Shown piece by piece: positions 29,617-39,491 of a DNA stretch of 64,000 nucleotides. Each line of letters begins with the position of its first letter. The first letter of the stretch is position 1. Below the pieces are notes generated by a model. It was not told where the DNA came from. It searched no databases and was given only the letters and a program-made list of their open reading frames with translations. A program made the translations under genes and the position numbers. The stretch is from Pseudorhizobium tarimense (GTDB lineage: Bacteria; Pseudomonadota; Alphaproteobacteria; Rhizobiales; Rhizobiaceae). The stretch covers positions 62,001 through 126,000 of the forward strand of contig NZ_JALJRA010000008.1 of the NCBI RefSeq assembly GCF_022968135.1, read 5' to 3'.

Positions 29617-32426
29617 GCGCCTTTGCATTCGCAAGCCCCGCCGTCCTTCTCGGCCTGCTCGCCCTTCCTATCATCTGGTGGCTGCTGCGGCTGACGCCGC
29701 CGCGCCCGAAGACGGAAGTCTTTCCGCCGCTGCGTATCCTCGCAACGGTCCTGAAGCGGGAAGAAACACCGGCGCAGAGCCCGTGGTGGCTGACGCTGCT
29801 GCGCATGGCACTGGCCGCGGCGATCATTCTCGCCATCGCCAACCCGGTAATGAACCCGCGCGCCAACTCGCTGAATACCGCCGGTCCCCTCGTCCTGGTG
29901 ATCGACAATAGTTGGGCGACCGCTCCCGACTGGGACCGCCGCGTCCGCACGGCGGAAGCCTTGATCGGCGACGCGGAGGATGCCGGCATTCCCGTTTCCA
30001 TCGTCTTCACGGCAGAGACAAGCTACGGCGCCATCCCCGGCAGCGCCGCCGCAGCGCGCGAAAAGCTCGCTGCGGCGCGTCCTGAGCCGCTTGTTCCCGA
30101 TCGGCAGCGTGCGGCAGCAGCCGTGACGGAAGCGCTGAACGGTACACAGCCCGGCAGCCTCGTGCTGCTGACCGATGGCATATCAGGCGCGTCGGATGAG
30201 GCGGCTCTCGCCTCGCTTTCCTCTCTCGCACCTGCCGAAATGAGGATCATCGAGGGCGACGGCGCAGGAACGGTCGCCCTCAGCGGAGCAGTCAACAATG
30301 CAGACTCCATGTCCGTGATGGCCACGCGACTGAACACCGCCTCCGCCCAGAGTCTTTCTGTCAACGCGGTCGACACCCAGGGACGCTCCCTGGCATCCGG
30401 CACCCTCAGCTTCTCCCCCGGCAGCGGCGCGGCGACGGCCGAGATCTCGGCGCCCTTTGAGCTGCGCAATGATTTCGCCCGCCTGCAGATCGCAGACAGG
30501 GCAACCGCGGGTTCGGTGCGTCTTCTCGACGACGGCTTCAAGCGGCGCCGCGTCGCCCTGATCGCCGGCGACAGCGGCAGCGATTTCCAGCCCCTGCTGC
30601 AGCCGCTCTACTACATCAGCCGGGCGCTCCAGCCCTATGCCGACCTCATCGAACCGACGACTGCAGATCTTGCTGTCTCGATCCCGCAGATCCTGCAGAG
30701 CAACCCCTCCGCCATGGTGATGGCCGATGTCGGCCGACTGCCGGCTGAGGTCTACGAGCCGCTTGAGCAGTGGATCTCGCGCGGCGGCACGCTGATCCGC
30801 TTTGCGGGTCCTCGCCTTGCCGCAGCGCCCGCCGACGATCCGCTGGTGCCGGTGGTCCTTCGTCAGGGCGAGCGCGCACTCGGCGGCGCTATGTCGTGGT
30901 CCGATCCGCAGTCGCTCGCCCCATTCCCGCCGACCGGCCCATTTAACGGATTGCCGCCGGCCGACGACATCACCATTGCCCGCCAGGTGCTGGCGGAACC
31001 GACCCCGGATCTGGCCGAACGCACATGGGCAAGCCTTGAAGACGGCACACCGTTGGTCACCACGCGGGAACAGGAGAACGGGCGCATTGTTCTCTTCCAC
31101 ACCAGCGCCGAAGCCACGTGGTCGAACATGCCCTTGTCCGGAACCTTCGTCGAGATGTTGCGCCGGCTCGTCCAGATGGCACGGGCCGGAGGCGCTGCGA
31201 GCGCGGCAAACGGCGCCGAGGGTGCAGCCGTCCTGCCGCCCTACCGGCTCCTGACTGCCGACGGTTCACTGACCACGGAAACCGGCATCGCCAAGCCGAT
31301 TGCAATCGAGGCGGGGGAAACACCGGTGGCCGCCTTCGATCACCCGCCCGGCCTCTACGGGACCGAAGACGGCTTCACCGCCGTTAATCTTCTGGCACCG
31401 GGAACAGAGCTGCAGCCGTTCGACGCGAGCGCCGCCGACATGAACGTGGCGCGCGAGGGTTTAATCGGCGAGGAAGCACGTTCCCTGCGCCCGTTCCTGT
31501 TTGCCGCAGCCTTCGCCCTCATCCTTCTCGACAGCCTCATCGTCCTGTTCATGAACGGTGCCTTCTCCCGCCTGCCCCGCCCGAGCCAGTCAGCGACCGC
31601 AGGTATTGCCGCGATCGCTGCCCTTACCCTCGTCCTGCAGCCGGGCCTCAGCCAAGCGCAGGATGCCAAGGCCGGCGACGAGGTGATCATGGACCGCCTC
31701 GACACCACCCACCTCGCCTATGTTGTGACCGGCGAGGACGAGGTTGACCGGATCTCGGAACAGGGCCTGCAGGGGCTTACCCAGTTCCTCACCTACCGCA
31801 CGACCCTTGAGCCCGGGGAGCCCGTCGGCGTCGACATCGCAACCGACGAGCTCTCCTTCTATCCAATCATCTATTGGCCGATCTCGGCCGATGCACCGAT
31901 GCCTTCGCCCGCTGCGATCTCCCGCATCGACGCCTATATGCGCAACGGCGGCACGGTTCTCTTCGACACGCGCGACCAGTTCTCCAGCCTCGACAATTCC
32001 GGCGCAACGACACCGAACGGAGAGCGGCTGCAGGCGATCCTCGCCAACATCGACATCCCGCCGCTGGAGCCAACGCCGGAAGACCATGTGCTCGCCCGCT
32101 CGTTCTACCTGCTGAACGACTTTCCAGGTCGATACGCCGGAAGCCCGCTTTGGGTCGAGGCCCGACAGGAAGCAACGCAGTCCGGCAGCGAGCTCTCCTC
32201 GTCCGGCGATGGCGTGACGCCACTCCTGATCACCGCCAACGACTTCGCCGGGGCATGGGCGATAGACGCCCAAGGCTCTCCCGTCCTGCCGACCGTCCCT
32301 TCCGACGCCATGCAGCGGGAATACGCCTACCGCGCGGGCGTCAACATCATGATGTACATGCTGACTGGCAACTATAAGGCTGACCAGGTGCATGTCCCCG
32401 CCCTCCTCGAGCGGCTCGGCCAGTAG
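29613..32426 (+). CDS. Large membrane protein with BatA-like N-terminus and DUF4159
   Basis: 937 residues. Two membrane helices near the N-terminus enclose the BatA-type block LLRLTPPRPKTEVFPPLRIL. A VWA-like periplasmic region (VLVIDNSWATAPDWDRR; LLTDGIS) follows, then an amidotransferase-like fold (FAGPRLA), two more helices (~625-690) and a C-terminal DUF4159 (~700-930; LSFYPIIYWP, NGGTVLFDTRD). It probably sits in the inner membrane with its bulk in the periplasm, acting with the MoxR/DUF58 pair in envelope or secretion-linked assembly. Role inferred; no member of this arrangement is well characterised. Confidence 0.88.
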   Translation: MSAFAFASPAVLLGLLALPIIWWLLRLTPPRPKTEVFPPLRILATVLKREETPAQSPWWLTLLRMALAAAIILAIANPVMNPRANSLNTAGPLVLVIDNSWATAPDWDRRVRTAEALIGDAEDAGIPVSIVFTAETSYGAIPGSAAAAREKLAAARPEPLVPDRQRAAAAVTEALNGTQPGSLVLLTDGISGASDEAALASLSSLAPAEMRIIEGDGAGTVALSGAVNNADSMSVMATRLNTASAQSLSVNAVDTQGRSLASGTLSFSPGSGAATAEISAPFELRNDFARLQIADRATAGSVRLLDDGFKRRRVALIAGDSGSDFQPLLQPLYYISRALQPYADLIEPTTADLAVSIPQILQSNPSAMVMADVGRLPAEVYEPLEQWISRGGTLIRFAGPRLAAAPADDPLVPVVLRQGERALGGAMSWSDPQSLAPFPPTGPFNGLPPADDITIARQVLAEPTPDLAERTWASLEDGTPLVTTREQENGRIVLFHTSAEATWSNMPLSGTFVEMLRRLVQMARAGGAASAANGAEGAAVLPPYRLLTADGSLTTETGIAKPIAIEAGETPVAAFDHPPGLYGTEDGFTAVNLLAPGTELQPFDASAADMNVAREGLIGEEARSLRPFLFAAAFALILLDSLIVLFMNGAFSRLPRPSQSATAGIAAIAALTLVLQPGLSQAQDAKAGDEVIMDRLDTTHLAYVVTGEDEVDRISEQGLQGLTQFLTYRTTLEPGEPVGVDIATDELSFYPIIYWPISADAPMPSPAAISRIDAYMRNGGTVLFDTRDQFSSLDNSGATTPNGERLQAILANIDIPPLEPTPEDHVLARSFYLLNDFPGRYAGSPLWVEARQEATQSGSELSSSGDGVTPLLITANDFAGAWAIDAQGSPVLPTVPSDAMQREYAYRAGVNIMMYMLTGNYKADQVHVPALLERLGQ

Positions 32427-32437
32427 GACGCGACGGC

Positions 32438-34504
32438 ATGACCATCGAGTTTTCACCCTTCTTTCCCTGGACCGTCATGGCGGTTCTTGCCGTTCTGGCA
32501 GCGATCCTCGCCGCGCTCGGCTTCTGGCGCGGGGTGCGCGGCGCACTTCTTCGCACGGTGGCTCTCGCGGCCATGCTTCTGGCGCTTGCAAACCCGCTGC
32601 TGACCCAGGAGGACCGCGAGCAGCTGACGACTGTCGTGCCGATCGTCGTCGACCGCTCGCAGAGCCAGGAGACGGCCGGTCGCGGTGCTCAGACCGATCA
32701 GGCGCTGGCAGGCCTGGAGGAGCGCTTTTCCCGCTTCCCTCGCATCGAGACCCGCGTGGTCGAGGTCGACGACAATACCGATACCGACACCCCGTCTACC
32801 AAGCTCTTCTCCGCCCTTTCCACCGCAATCTCTGACGTTCCGCCCGGCCGCATCGGCGGCGCAGTCTTCCTGACGGACGGACAGATCCACGACCTGCCCG
32901 GCGTCAACCAGGACCTTGGCTTCGACGCACCGGTGCACGGGCTCATCACGGGGCAGCCGGATGAGTTCGACCGCCGGGTGCAGATCGTCAAAGCCCCTCG
33001 CTTCGGCATTGTCGGAGAGGAGCAACAGCTCACCTTCCGCGTCTTTGACGACGGCCGCAGCGCCGGAGGCACGACCGAAGTGGCGGTCAGCATGAACGGC
33101 GAACCGCTGGCAACACTGCAGGCAGCCCCGGGCGTCGGCACGCCTTTCTCCTTCACCGTCCCGCGGGGCGGCAACAACGTAATGGAATTCGCGGTAGCCG
33201 AGGTGCCCGGCGAGGTGACGCCGGTCAACAACCGTGCCGTCCACGTCATCGACGGCATCCGCCAGAACCTGCGCGTCCTGCTCGTCTCGGGGGAACCGCA
33301 TGCGGGCGAGCGCGCTTGGCGCAACCTGCTGAAGTCGGACGCTTCCGTTGACCTCGTCCACTTCACCATTTTGCGCCCCCCGGAGAAGCAGGACGGTACG
33401 CCGATCAACGAGTTATCGCTGATTGCTTTTCCGACGCGTGAACTCTTTGTCGAGAAGATCGAGGACTTCGACCTCATCATCTTCGACCGCTACACGCATC
33501 GCAACGTGCTGCCGATCCTCTACTACGACTACATATCGCAATATGTGCAGAAGGGCGGGGCGCTGCTGATCGCCGCGGGACCCGAATATGCCGGCGAAAG
33601 CTCAATTGCGACTACTCCCCTCGCGCAGGTCTTGCCCGCCGTCCCCACAGGGGAGGTCCATGATGCAGGCTTCTATCCGCGCCTGTCCGAGGACGGTCGG
33701 AAGCATCCCGTCACTCGCGGACTCGATGGGTCGGGCCAGGAGCCGCCGGCCTGGGGCCGCTGGTTCCGTTCTATTGACGTCCCGCAGCCGGAAGGCCAGA
33801 CGGTCATGCTCGGAGACGACAACCGCCCGCTTCTGGTGCTCAACCGCGAAGGGGAAGGCCGCGTGGCCATGCTGCTCTCCGACCACGGCTGGCTCTGGGC
33901 GCGCGGCTTCGAGGGCGGCGGGCCGCATGTGGGGCTTTATCGCCGCATCGCCCACTGGCTGATGAAGGAGCCGGATCTGGAGGAAGAAGCGCTGACGGCG
34001 CGGGCCAGCGGGCGAACGCTCGAAGTGACCCGTCAGACGATCGGCGACGATCCTGGCCCTGCGACCATCACCTACCCGTCCGGCCGGACAGAAACGGTCC
34101 CCCTCACCCAGTCAGGTCCTGGCCTCTACCGCCTTGATCGGCGGATGGAAGAAACGGGTTTGTTCGAGATCGCAAATGGCGACTTCACCACGCTCGTCCA
34201 TGTCGGAGCCGTCGACGCCCCTGAATTCACCGCCATGATCTCGACGGAAGAGACGCTTGCGCCCTATGCGGAACGCACGAAGGGAATCGTTACCCGCATC
34301 GCAGATGTTAATAGCATCCGGTTGCCGAACATCCTGCCAATTCGTGGCGAAGTGCGCATCAACGATCCGGACCGCATGGTCATCCGCCTGACCGACGAGA
34401 CGGTGCTGCGCGGCGTGAACACCATCCCGCTCTTTGCCGGCTTCGCAGGCCTCTCGGTGCTTCTCTTTGCCGTGGCCGCCATGTGGTGGCGCGAAGGACG
34501 CTAG
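32438..34504 (+). CDS. Membrane protein with VWA/glutamine-amidotransferase-like domain
   Basis: 688 residues. Helices at ~8-30 and ~35-55, then a VWA-like segment (VVPIVVDRSQSQ with DxSxS, GGAVFLTDGQIHDL). Next comes a class I amidotransferase-like Rossmann region (LRVLLVSGEPHAGERAWRNLL, KGGALLIAAGPEYAG) without a clear catalytic Cys. A last helix at ~665-685 ends the protein. Fourth gene of the MoxR operon, 11 bases after the DUF4159 gene. It looks like a structural paralogue of its neighbour. Function unknown. Confidence 0.87.
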   Translation: MTIEFSPFFPWTVMAVLAVLAAILAALGFWRGVRGALLRTVALAAMLLALANPLLTQEDREQLTTVVPIVVDRSQSQETAGRGAQTDQALAGLEERFSRFPRIETRVVEVDDNTDTDTPSTKLFSALSTAISDVPPGRIGGAVFLTDGQIHDLPGVNQDLGFDAPVHGLITGQPDEFDRRVQIVKAPRFGIVGEEQQLTFRVFDDGRSAGGTTEVAVSMNGEPLATLQAAPGVGTPFSFTVPRGGNNVMEFAVAEVPGEVTPVNNRAVHVIDGIRQNLRVLLVSGEPHAGERAWRNLLKSDASVDLVHFTILRPPEKQDGTPINELSLIAFPTRELFVEKIEDFDLIIFDRYTHRNVLPILYYDYISQYVQKGGALLIAAGPEYAGESSIATTPLAQVLPAVPTGEVHDAGFYPRLSEDGRKHPVTRGLDGSGQEPPAWGRWFRSIDVPQPEGQTVMLGDDNRPLLVLNREGEGRVAMLLSDHGWLWARGFEGGGPHVGLYRRIAHWLMKEPDLEEEALTARASGRTLEVTRQTIGDDPGPATITYPSGRTETVPLTQSGPGLYRLDRRMEETGLFEIANGDFTTLVHVGAVDAPEFTAMISTEETLAPYAERTKGIVTRIADVNSIRLPNILPIRGEVRINDPDRMVIRLTDETVLRGVNTIPLFAGFAGLSVLLFAVAAMWWREGR

Positions 34505-34566
34505 GCAGGGTTTCCGCACATCGGCATGCCTGTTATCGCTCCCTCTCTTTAAGCAAGGAGAGGGGG

Positions 34567-34993
34567 ATGCATCCAGAACTCGAACTCGTCGATACCTGCT
34601 CCCCTGAAGAAGAAAAGGCGATCCTCGACCATCTGGTCGCCTATAACGTCGATCGCTTCGGCCCGATGGACCGCAAGGACATCGCCATCATCCTGCGCAA
34701 CAAGGATGAAGAGCCGGAGGGTGGCCTTGATCGGGCGGACCGACCGAGGCTGGCTTTATGTCCAGATGCTGTTCGTCCCGGATCACCTTCGCAAACACGG
34801 CATCGCGACCCGCTTCCTCGCCATGGCGGAACAGGAAGCCAAAGCCCGCGGCTGCCGCGGCGCTTATCTGGACACAATGAACCCGCAGGCGCGCGACTTC
34901 TATATAAAGCTCGGCTACAGCGTCATTGGCGAGCTTGCAGACCTTGAGGGCGGTCACGCCATCACCTGGCTGAAGAAGCCATTCTCGCTCTAG
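34567..34993 (+). pseudogene. GNAT acetyltransferase, frameshifted
   Basis: ATG at 34567 behind GGAGAGGGGG opens ELELVDTCSPEEEKAILDHLVAYN and reaches KDEEPEGGL. The GNAT acetyl-CoA motif (MLFVPDHLRKHGIATRFLAMAE and the later YLDTMNPQARDFYIKLGY) lies in another frame and ends at 34993. Dropping one T from CCTTGATC near 34730 gives a normal ~141-residue protein (GGLIGRTDRGWLYVQML). Either a null allele or a sequence error. Confidence 0.8.
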
Positions 34994-35071
34994 ACGGGGC
35001 AGACAGCGGCGGCGCGGTTTTTCCGCAGTCACCACTTATGGGCTGCAAGCGACGCTGAACCAAACAAGAAG

Positions 35072-35100
35072 TTGACTTCCCGCCATAAATCGCGTATCAG
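35072..35100 (+). promoter_or_regulatory. Candidate promoter of the cold-shock gene
   Basis: TTGACT, 17 bases, TATCAG. A start near 35107 gives a leader of about 130 bases, the usual long 5' leader of cold-induced csp mRNAs. Confidence 0.5.
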
Positions 35101-35236
35101 GTGCCATCGATACTTTGTCTGCCGATATTTGTTTTTGCTGCGCCTCGCGCTTCTAGACGAACTTCCCTCTTTCAAAAGTCGAAACCCCGCCGTGCGTCGC
35201 CCGGCGGTGATCAATCTCGCTAGGAAAGGGTTCGTT

Positions 35237-35446
35237 ATGACCACTGGCACAGTAAAATGGTTCAACACCACAAAAGGCTTCGGCTTCATTCAGCCTGACG
35301 ACGGCAGCGCTGACGTTTTCGTTCACATCTCGGCCGTCGAACGCGCCGGCATGAGCTCGATCGTCGAAGGCCAGAAGCTTGGCTTTGAACTGGAGCGCGA
35401 CAAAAAGTCGGGCAAGATGTCCGCCGGTCAGCTTCGCGCTGCCTGA
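35237..35446 (+). CDS. cspA: Cold-shock domain protein
   Basis: 69 residues, a single OB-fold. RNP1 is KGFGFIQP and RNP2 is VFVHISAVE. The ATG at 35237 follows AGGAAAGGG. It binds single-stranded nucleic acids as an RNA chaperone. Followed by a terminator. Confidence 0.95.
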   Translation: MTTGTVKWFNTTKGFGFIQPDDGSADVFVHISAVERAGMSSIVEGQKLGFELERDKKSGKMSAGQLRAA

Positions 35447-35502
35447 CACTTCCAGCCGCCGATGACCACGGATGTACTGGCATTGCGGCGATAAGTTCTG
35501 AA

Positions 35503-35530
35503 GGGCCAGGCATAACGTCTGGCCTTTCTT
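35503..35530 (+). terminator. Terminator after the cold-shock gene
   Basis: GGCCAG, nine-base loop, CTGGCC, TTTCTT. A moderate stem with a T-rich tail. Confidence 0.7.
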
Positions 35531-35581
35531 GCGTTGCGCTGGCTGCTCTATGGGCCAGCCTCAGATCCTAAAGGAAACCAA

Positions 35582-35962
35582 TTGAGACACCCCAGCGACA
35601 ACGGCTTTGCCGACCGCCGCACGGCCGCGGCGGATGCCAAGCGGAAACTACTGGAAAAATTCGCATCGGCGCCGAAGCCGACCGATCCTGAGATGCAGGA
35701 GAAGCTCGCTGCGCGGGAAGCCGTAGCGCAGGCACGTGAAGCACGCCGCGCCGAGCGCGAAGCCCAAAAGCAGGCAGAACGCGAAGGGATCCTCGCAGAG
35801 GCGGCTGCAATGGCGGCAGCGGCTGAGGCAGAGCAGCGTGCCGAGGCAGACGCCCGGCAGGCTGAGATCGCGGACCGCGTATCTCGCGTCATTGCAGACG
35901 AAGCTGCACGGAAAGCAGAGCGCGACCGCCGTTATGCGGCCCGCAAGGCACGTCAGCGCTAG
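35582..35962 (+). CDS. DUF6481-family Ala/Glu/Arg-rich protein, TTG start
   Basis: 126 residues. Homologues begin like this one, RHPSDNGFADRRTAAADAK, which places the start at a TTG (35582) behind AAAGGAAACC. The remainder is one long charged helix (AREARRAEREAQKQAE) ending KAERDRRYAARKARQR, likely coiled coil and nucleic-acid-binding by charge. In rhizobia it travels with cold-shock genes; function unknown. Confidence 0.8.
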   Translation: MRHPSDNGFADRRTAAADAKRKLLEKFASAPKPTDPEMQEKLAAREAVAQAREARRAEREAQKQAEREGILAEAAAMAAAAEAEQRAEADARQAEIADRVSRVIADEAARKAERDRRYAARKARQR

Positions 35963-36030
35963 AAACTAGGCGCCCGTTCGGCTGCCGCGCAGTCGAGCGG
36001 TGCAACAACACCACGACCAGGAACACGAAA

Positions 36031-36318
36031 ATGACAGAACTGACGCCGACGCAGGTGAGAGCCCTGAAGCTTGCCAAGGATGGCGACGTCCATCCGCAAG
36101 AGGGCAAGAAGTGGACGCATCTTAATGCGCAGGTCACCTATGCCCGCAATGACCGCTTCAAGGAACGCCCGCAAAAGATCAAGTCAATGACGACTGCGAC
36201 CCTGAACGAGCTGCGACAGCACGGCTTCCTTCAGCCTGTAGACCCCGAGCTGGACCCCGACCAGTCGCCGCACGCAATCACCATGGCAGGCAAGATCCAC
36301 CTGCTGAAGATCAAGTAG
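36031..36318 (+). CDS. Conserved hypothetical protein, 95 residues
   Basis: Starts MTELTPTQVRALKLAKDGDV and contains MTTATLNELRQHGFL, a winged-helix-like pattern, but no domain can be named. It follows the DUF6481 gene on the same strand. Soluble, no cysteines. Confidence 0.65.
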   Translation: MTELTPTQVRALKLAKDGDVHPQEGKKWTHLNAQVTYARNDRFKERPQKIKSMTTATLNELRQHGFLQPVDPELDPDQSPHAITMAGKIHLLKIK

Positions 36319-36341
36319 GTCCGTCATGCGCGCTGGCGCTG

Positions 36342-37655
36342 TTACGCCAGCGACACCTGCCGCGTTTCCGTGTCGATCAGGAACCCGGCAATAGCAGCAA
36401 GCACCAGCAGCGCTGCAAAGATGGCGACGGCGAGCCCGAAGCTCTGCGCGACGATCAGGCCGACAAGCGACGGCGCAAGCAGTCCGCCGAAGCGCGCCAT
36501 TGCGCCCGCGGCCCCCATGCCGGTCGCCCGCGAGGCGGTGGGATAAAGCTCAGGGGTGAACGCATAGAGAGCGCCCCAGGTGCCGAGAAGCGCAAAGCTC
36601 ATGAGCAGCAACGCCCCGCCCACCATGACAGCGCTCCCGCCGATGACGAAAAGCGTGCAGCCGGCCGCAGACAAGAGGCAGAAACCGATCAGCGTCGGCC
36701 GGCGTCCCCATTTCTCCACTCCGTAGGCGGCGAGCGCATAGCCGGGCAGCTGGGCGAGTGCGATCAGCACGAGGAAGCCGTAGCCGCGCACGAAGCCGAA
36801 CCCCTCGCCCGCTAGCCGCGGCGGAATCCAGGCGAAGACGCCGTAATAGGACACCGAGACGAGGAACCAGATCGCAAGGATCATGAGGCTGCGCCGGCGC
36901 AAGGCACCGGAAAAGATGCGCACCTCGTCGATCGGCGGCGGCGATGCCAGCTGGTAGCCGGAAGGCAGCGGCAGCTTTCCATTGACGACGAGGATCTGGT
37001 CGAGGATTGATTTCGCCTCATCGCTGCGTCCGGAGCGGACGAGGTAGAGTGGCGATTCCGGAACGAGAAAGCGCAAGCCAACGCCAATCAGGGCGGGGAC
37101 GGCGGTTACAGCAAAGATATAACGCCACGCGTCTTCCACGCCGGCGAGGCTGGTAATCCAGGCGGCAAGTGCCACCACAAGCGTTCCGACCGCCCAGAAA
37201 CCTTCCAGCAGCACCAGCCAGCGCCCGCGGTTCTTCGACGGCAGGAACTCCGCCATCATCGCATAGTCCACCGGCAGCGTACCGCCGACGGCAGCCCCGG
37301 TAAGAAAGCGCAGCAGCAGGAGTATGGTGAAGTCGGGCGCGAAGACGGACAGAATTCCGAACACCGCATCGCACGACACGGTGACGATCAGCACATTGCG
37401 TCGCCCGATCCTGTCCGCAAGACGTCCGAAGCCGAGCGCCCCAAGCAGCATTCCGAGGAAGAACAGCGTCCCGGTCTGCAGTGCCTGCGGCACCGTTAAT
37501 CCGAATGAGGCAGCGATCGAGGCAGCGGTGAAGCCGACGGCCAGGACCTGCATAGCGTCAGCGGCCCACACAAGCCCGAAGATGCCGATCAGTCGCTTCT
37601 GGTAGGACCCGGCACCTGCCCGGTCCAGCGCCTCGTCGATCGTTATTGTCGCCAT
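36342..37655 (-). CDS. MFS transporter, sugar/acid-type
   Basis: 437 residues with 12 predicted membrane helices. The loop 2-3 motif GFGRLADRIGRRNVL and the PESPLYLVRSGR motif after helix 6 are typical of the sugar-porter/aromatic-acid branch (NiaP, PcaK-like). Substrate not determined. The start at 37655 drops 17 non-conserved residues from the open frame. Confidence 0.9.
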   Translation of the reverse strand: MATITIDEALDRAGAGSYQKRLIGIFGLVWAADAMQVLAVGFTAASIAASFGLTVPQALQTGTLFFLGMLLGALGFGRLADRIGRRNVLIVTVSCDAVFGILSVFAPDFTILLLLRFLTGAAVGGTLPVDYAMMAEFLPSKNRGRWLVLLEGFWAVGTLVVALAAWITSLAGVEDAWRYIFAVTAVPALIGVGLRFLVPESPLYLVRSGRSDEAKSILDQILVVNGKLPLPSGYQLASPPPIDEVRIFSGALRRRSLMILAIWFLVSVSYYGVFAWIPPRLAGEGFGFVRGYGFLVLIALAQLPGYALAAYGVEKWGRRPTLIGFCLLSAAGCTLFVIGGSAVMVGGALLLMSFALLGTWGALYAFTPELYPTASRATGMGAAGAMARFGGLLAPSLVGLIVAQSFGLAVAIFAALLVLAAIAGFLIDTETRQVSLA

Positions 37656-37727
37656 TCCACTTCCCCCGCGATATAGGAAGACGCCGCCGAGAGGCGGTAA
37701 CCCCATCGCCTGCTTAGAGGACTTGGC

Positions 37728-38243
37728 CTAGCTGCGCCAGTGGATTGTTCCAGTGATCCGCGGATGCACATTGTGACCAAGCGTCACCACCAGAACCCGC
37801 CCCGGGTCGACAGGACCTGGAAAAGCCAGCGCATTGTAGGCGACCTTCTCGAAGCCGAGCGGCATGTAGTACGGCGGGTCACCGACTAGGATCACGGCCT
37901 CGGAACTTGCCCGTCGCGCCGCCTCGATCGCGATCCGCACTAGTTCCCGCCCGATGCCCTGGTTCTTGTGGGACGGCCGGACAGCTAGCGGGCCCAGCAG
38001 ATGGCCGCGAACCTCCCCCGCCATGACAGGCGTCATGCGCACCGAAGCGATGATCTCCCCATCGTCGGCGCAGACAAAGGACAGGCTACGGTCGTGCGGC
38101 CCCTGTTCGCGGATACGTGCCGCCGCCCGCGCATGCCGGCCCGGACCGAAGGCCTCGGCATTGATCAGTTCGATGACGTCGTCATGCGAGGCATCCTCGG
38201 TCATGTAGACGAGGTCGTGCTTGGGGAGAAGTTGCGGAGCCAT
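37728..38243 (-). CDS. GNAT-family N-acetyltransferase
   Basis: 171 residues. The acetyl-CoA loop is LAVRPSHKNQGIGRELVRIA, and VILVGDPPYYMPLGFEKVAY is the C-terminal block of the YhbS-like branch. Probable substrate is a small molecule or protein amine, not assigned. Divergent from the glutathione-transferase gene. Confidence 0.9.
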   Translation of the reverse strand: MAPQLLPKHDLVYMTEDASHDDVIELINAEAFGPGRHARAAARIREQGPHDRSLSFVCADDGEIIASVRMTPVMAGEVRGHLLGPLAVRPSHKNQGIGRELVRIAIEAARRASSEAVILVGDPPYYMPLGFEKVAYNALAFPGPVDPGRVLVVTLGHNVHPRITGTIHWRS

Positions 38244-38292
38244 GGTGAACCGAAGCCGTAGAAAGAGAGCAGACAGGACAATGAGATCTCAT

Positions 38293-38310
38293 CGATGCCG
38301 TTCGGCATCG
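38293..38310. repeat. Perfect 8-bp palindrome between divergent genes
   Basis: CGATGCCG-TT-CGGCATCG sits between the GNAT gene (minus) and the glutathione-transferase gene (plus). A possible operator for one or both; no T-run suggests termination. Confidence 0.4.
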
Positions 38311-38492
38311 TTTCGTCAGATCAGCGTCGTCGCAATGCTCGTGCTTCGGTCATGAAATCAATCCACGGTGTTGAGCCGCATTATCAGGAAAGAAATCTGC
38401 CGCCAACCAAAAAAACGCAGTATTCGCAAAATCGCAGTCTCGCATTTGCAGTCGCCTGCCGTAAGTAGAGCACAGGTCGAAAGGAGAACCGC

Positions 38493-39476
38493 ATGGGCAT
38501 GCTCGTCGATGGAAAGTGGCAAGACGTCTGGTACGACACCAAGTCGACCAAGGGTCACTTCAAGCGATCCCAGTCGCAGTTCCGAAACTGGATAACGGCA
38601 GACGGATCGCCGCGGCCAAGCGGCAACGGCGGCTTCAAGGCGGAGGCCGGGCGGTACCACCTTTATGTCTCCTATGCCTGCCCCTGGGCGCACCGCACGC
38701 TCATTTTCCGCAAGCTGAAGCGTCTGGAGGATTTTATCTCGGTGTCGGTCGTCAACCCGCTGATGCTGGAGAACGGCTGGGAGTTCGGCGGCACGGATGG
38801 CGCGACAGAGGATCACCTGTTCGGCTCGGACTATCTTTATCAAGTCTACCTGAAGGCCGATCCCAACTATTCCGGTCGGGTGACGGTGCCCGCCTTGTGG
38901 GACAAGCAGCAGCAGACGATCGTCTCCAACGAAAGTGCGGAAATCATCCGCATGTTCAATTCCGCCTTCGACGGATTGACCGGCGAGAGCGCCGACTACT
39001 ATCCCGCACCTCTGCGCAAGGAAATCGACGAGATCAATGCCATTGTCTACGACACCGTCAACAACGGCGTCTACAAGGCCGGCTTCGCCACCACGCAAGA
39101 AGCCTACGAGCAGAACGTGCTCGCCCTCTTTCGGACGCTCGACATGCTGGAGGAGCGGCTCGGCAGGAGCCGATATCTCGTGGGCGACCGGCAGACGGAG
39201 GCGGACTGGCGCCTGTTCACCACGCTGGTGCGCTTCGATCCGGTTTATGTGGGCCACTTCAAGTGCAACATCCGCCGCATCGCGGACTACCCGAACTTGA
39301 GCGGCTATCTACGCGACCTGTACCAGACGGCAGGGGTCGCAGAGACAGTGCAGTTCGATCACATCAAGCAGCACTATTACCGCAGCCACCCGACCATCAA
39401 TCCCACCGGCGTCGTTCCGGTTGGACCTCAGATGGATCTCGAGGCCCCGCACGGGCGAGAGCATATCGGCGGCTGA
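38493..39476 (+). CDS. Glutathionyl-hydroquinone reductase (Xi-class GST)
   Basis: 327 residues. The active-site Cys is in YVSYACPWAHRTLI at ~residue 62; the C-terminal GST helical domain carries LVGDRQTEADWRLFTTLVRFDPVYVGHFKCN. The CPWA motif and length identify the YqjG/ECM4 group, which uses glutathione to reduce glutathionyl-hydroquinones. AAGGAG precedes the ATG. A redox or aromatic-detoxification role is likely. Confidence 0.93.
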   Translation: MGMLVDGKWQDVWYDTKSTKGHFKRSQSQFRNWITADGSPRPSGNGGFKAEAGRYHLYVSYACPWAHRTLIFRKLKRLEDFISVSVVNPLMLENGWEFGGTDGATEDHLFGSDYLYQVYLKADPNYSGRVTVPALWDKQQQTIVSNESAEIIRMFNSAFDGLTGESADYYPAPLRKEIDEINAIVYDTVNNGVYKAGFATTQEAYEQNVLALFRTLDMLEERLGRSRYLVGDRQTEADWRLFTTLVRFDPVYVGHFKCNIRRIADYPNLSGYLRDLYQTAGVAETVQFDHIKQHYYRSHPTINPTGVVPVGPQMDLEAPHGREHIGG

Positions 39477-39491
39477 CGGATTGGCCGAAAG

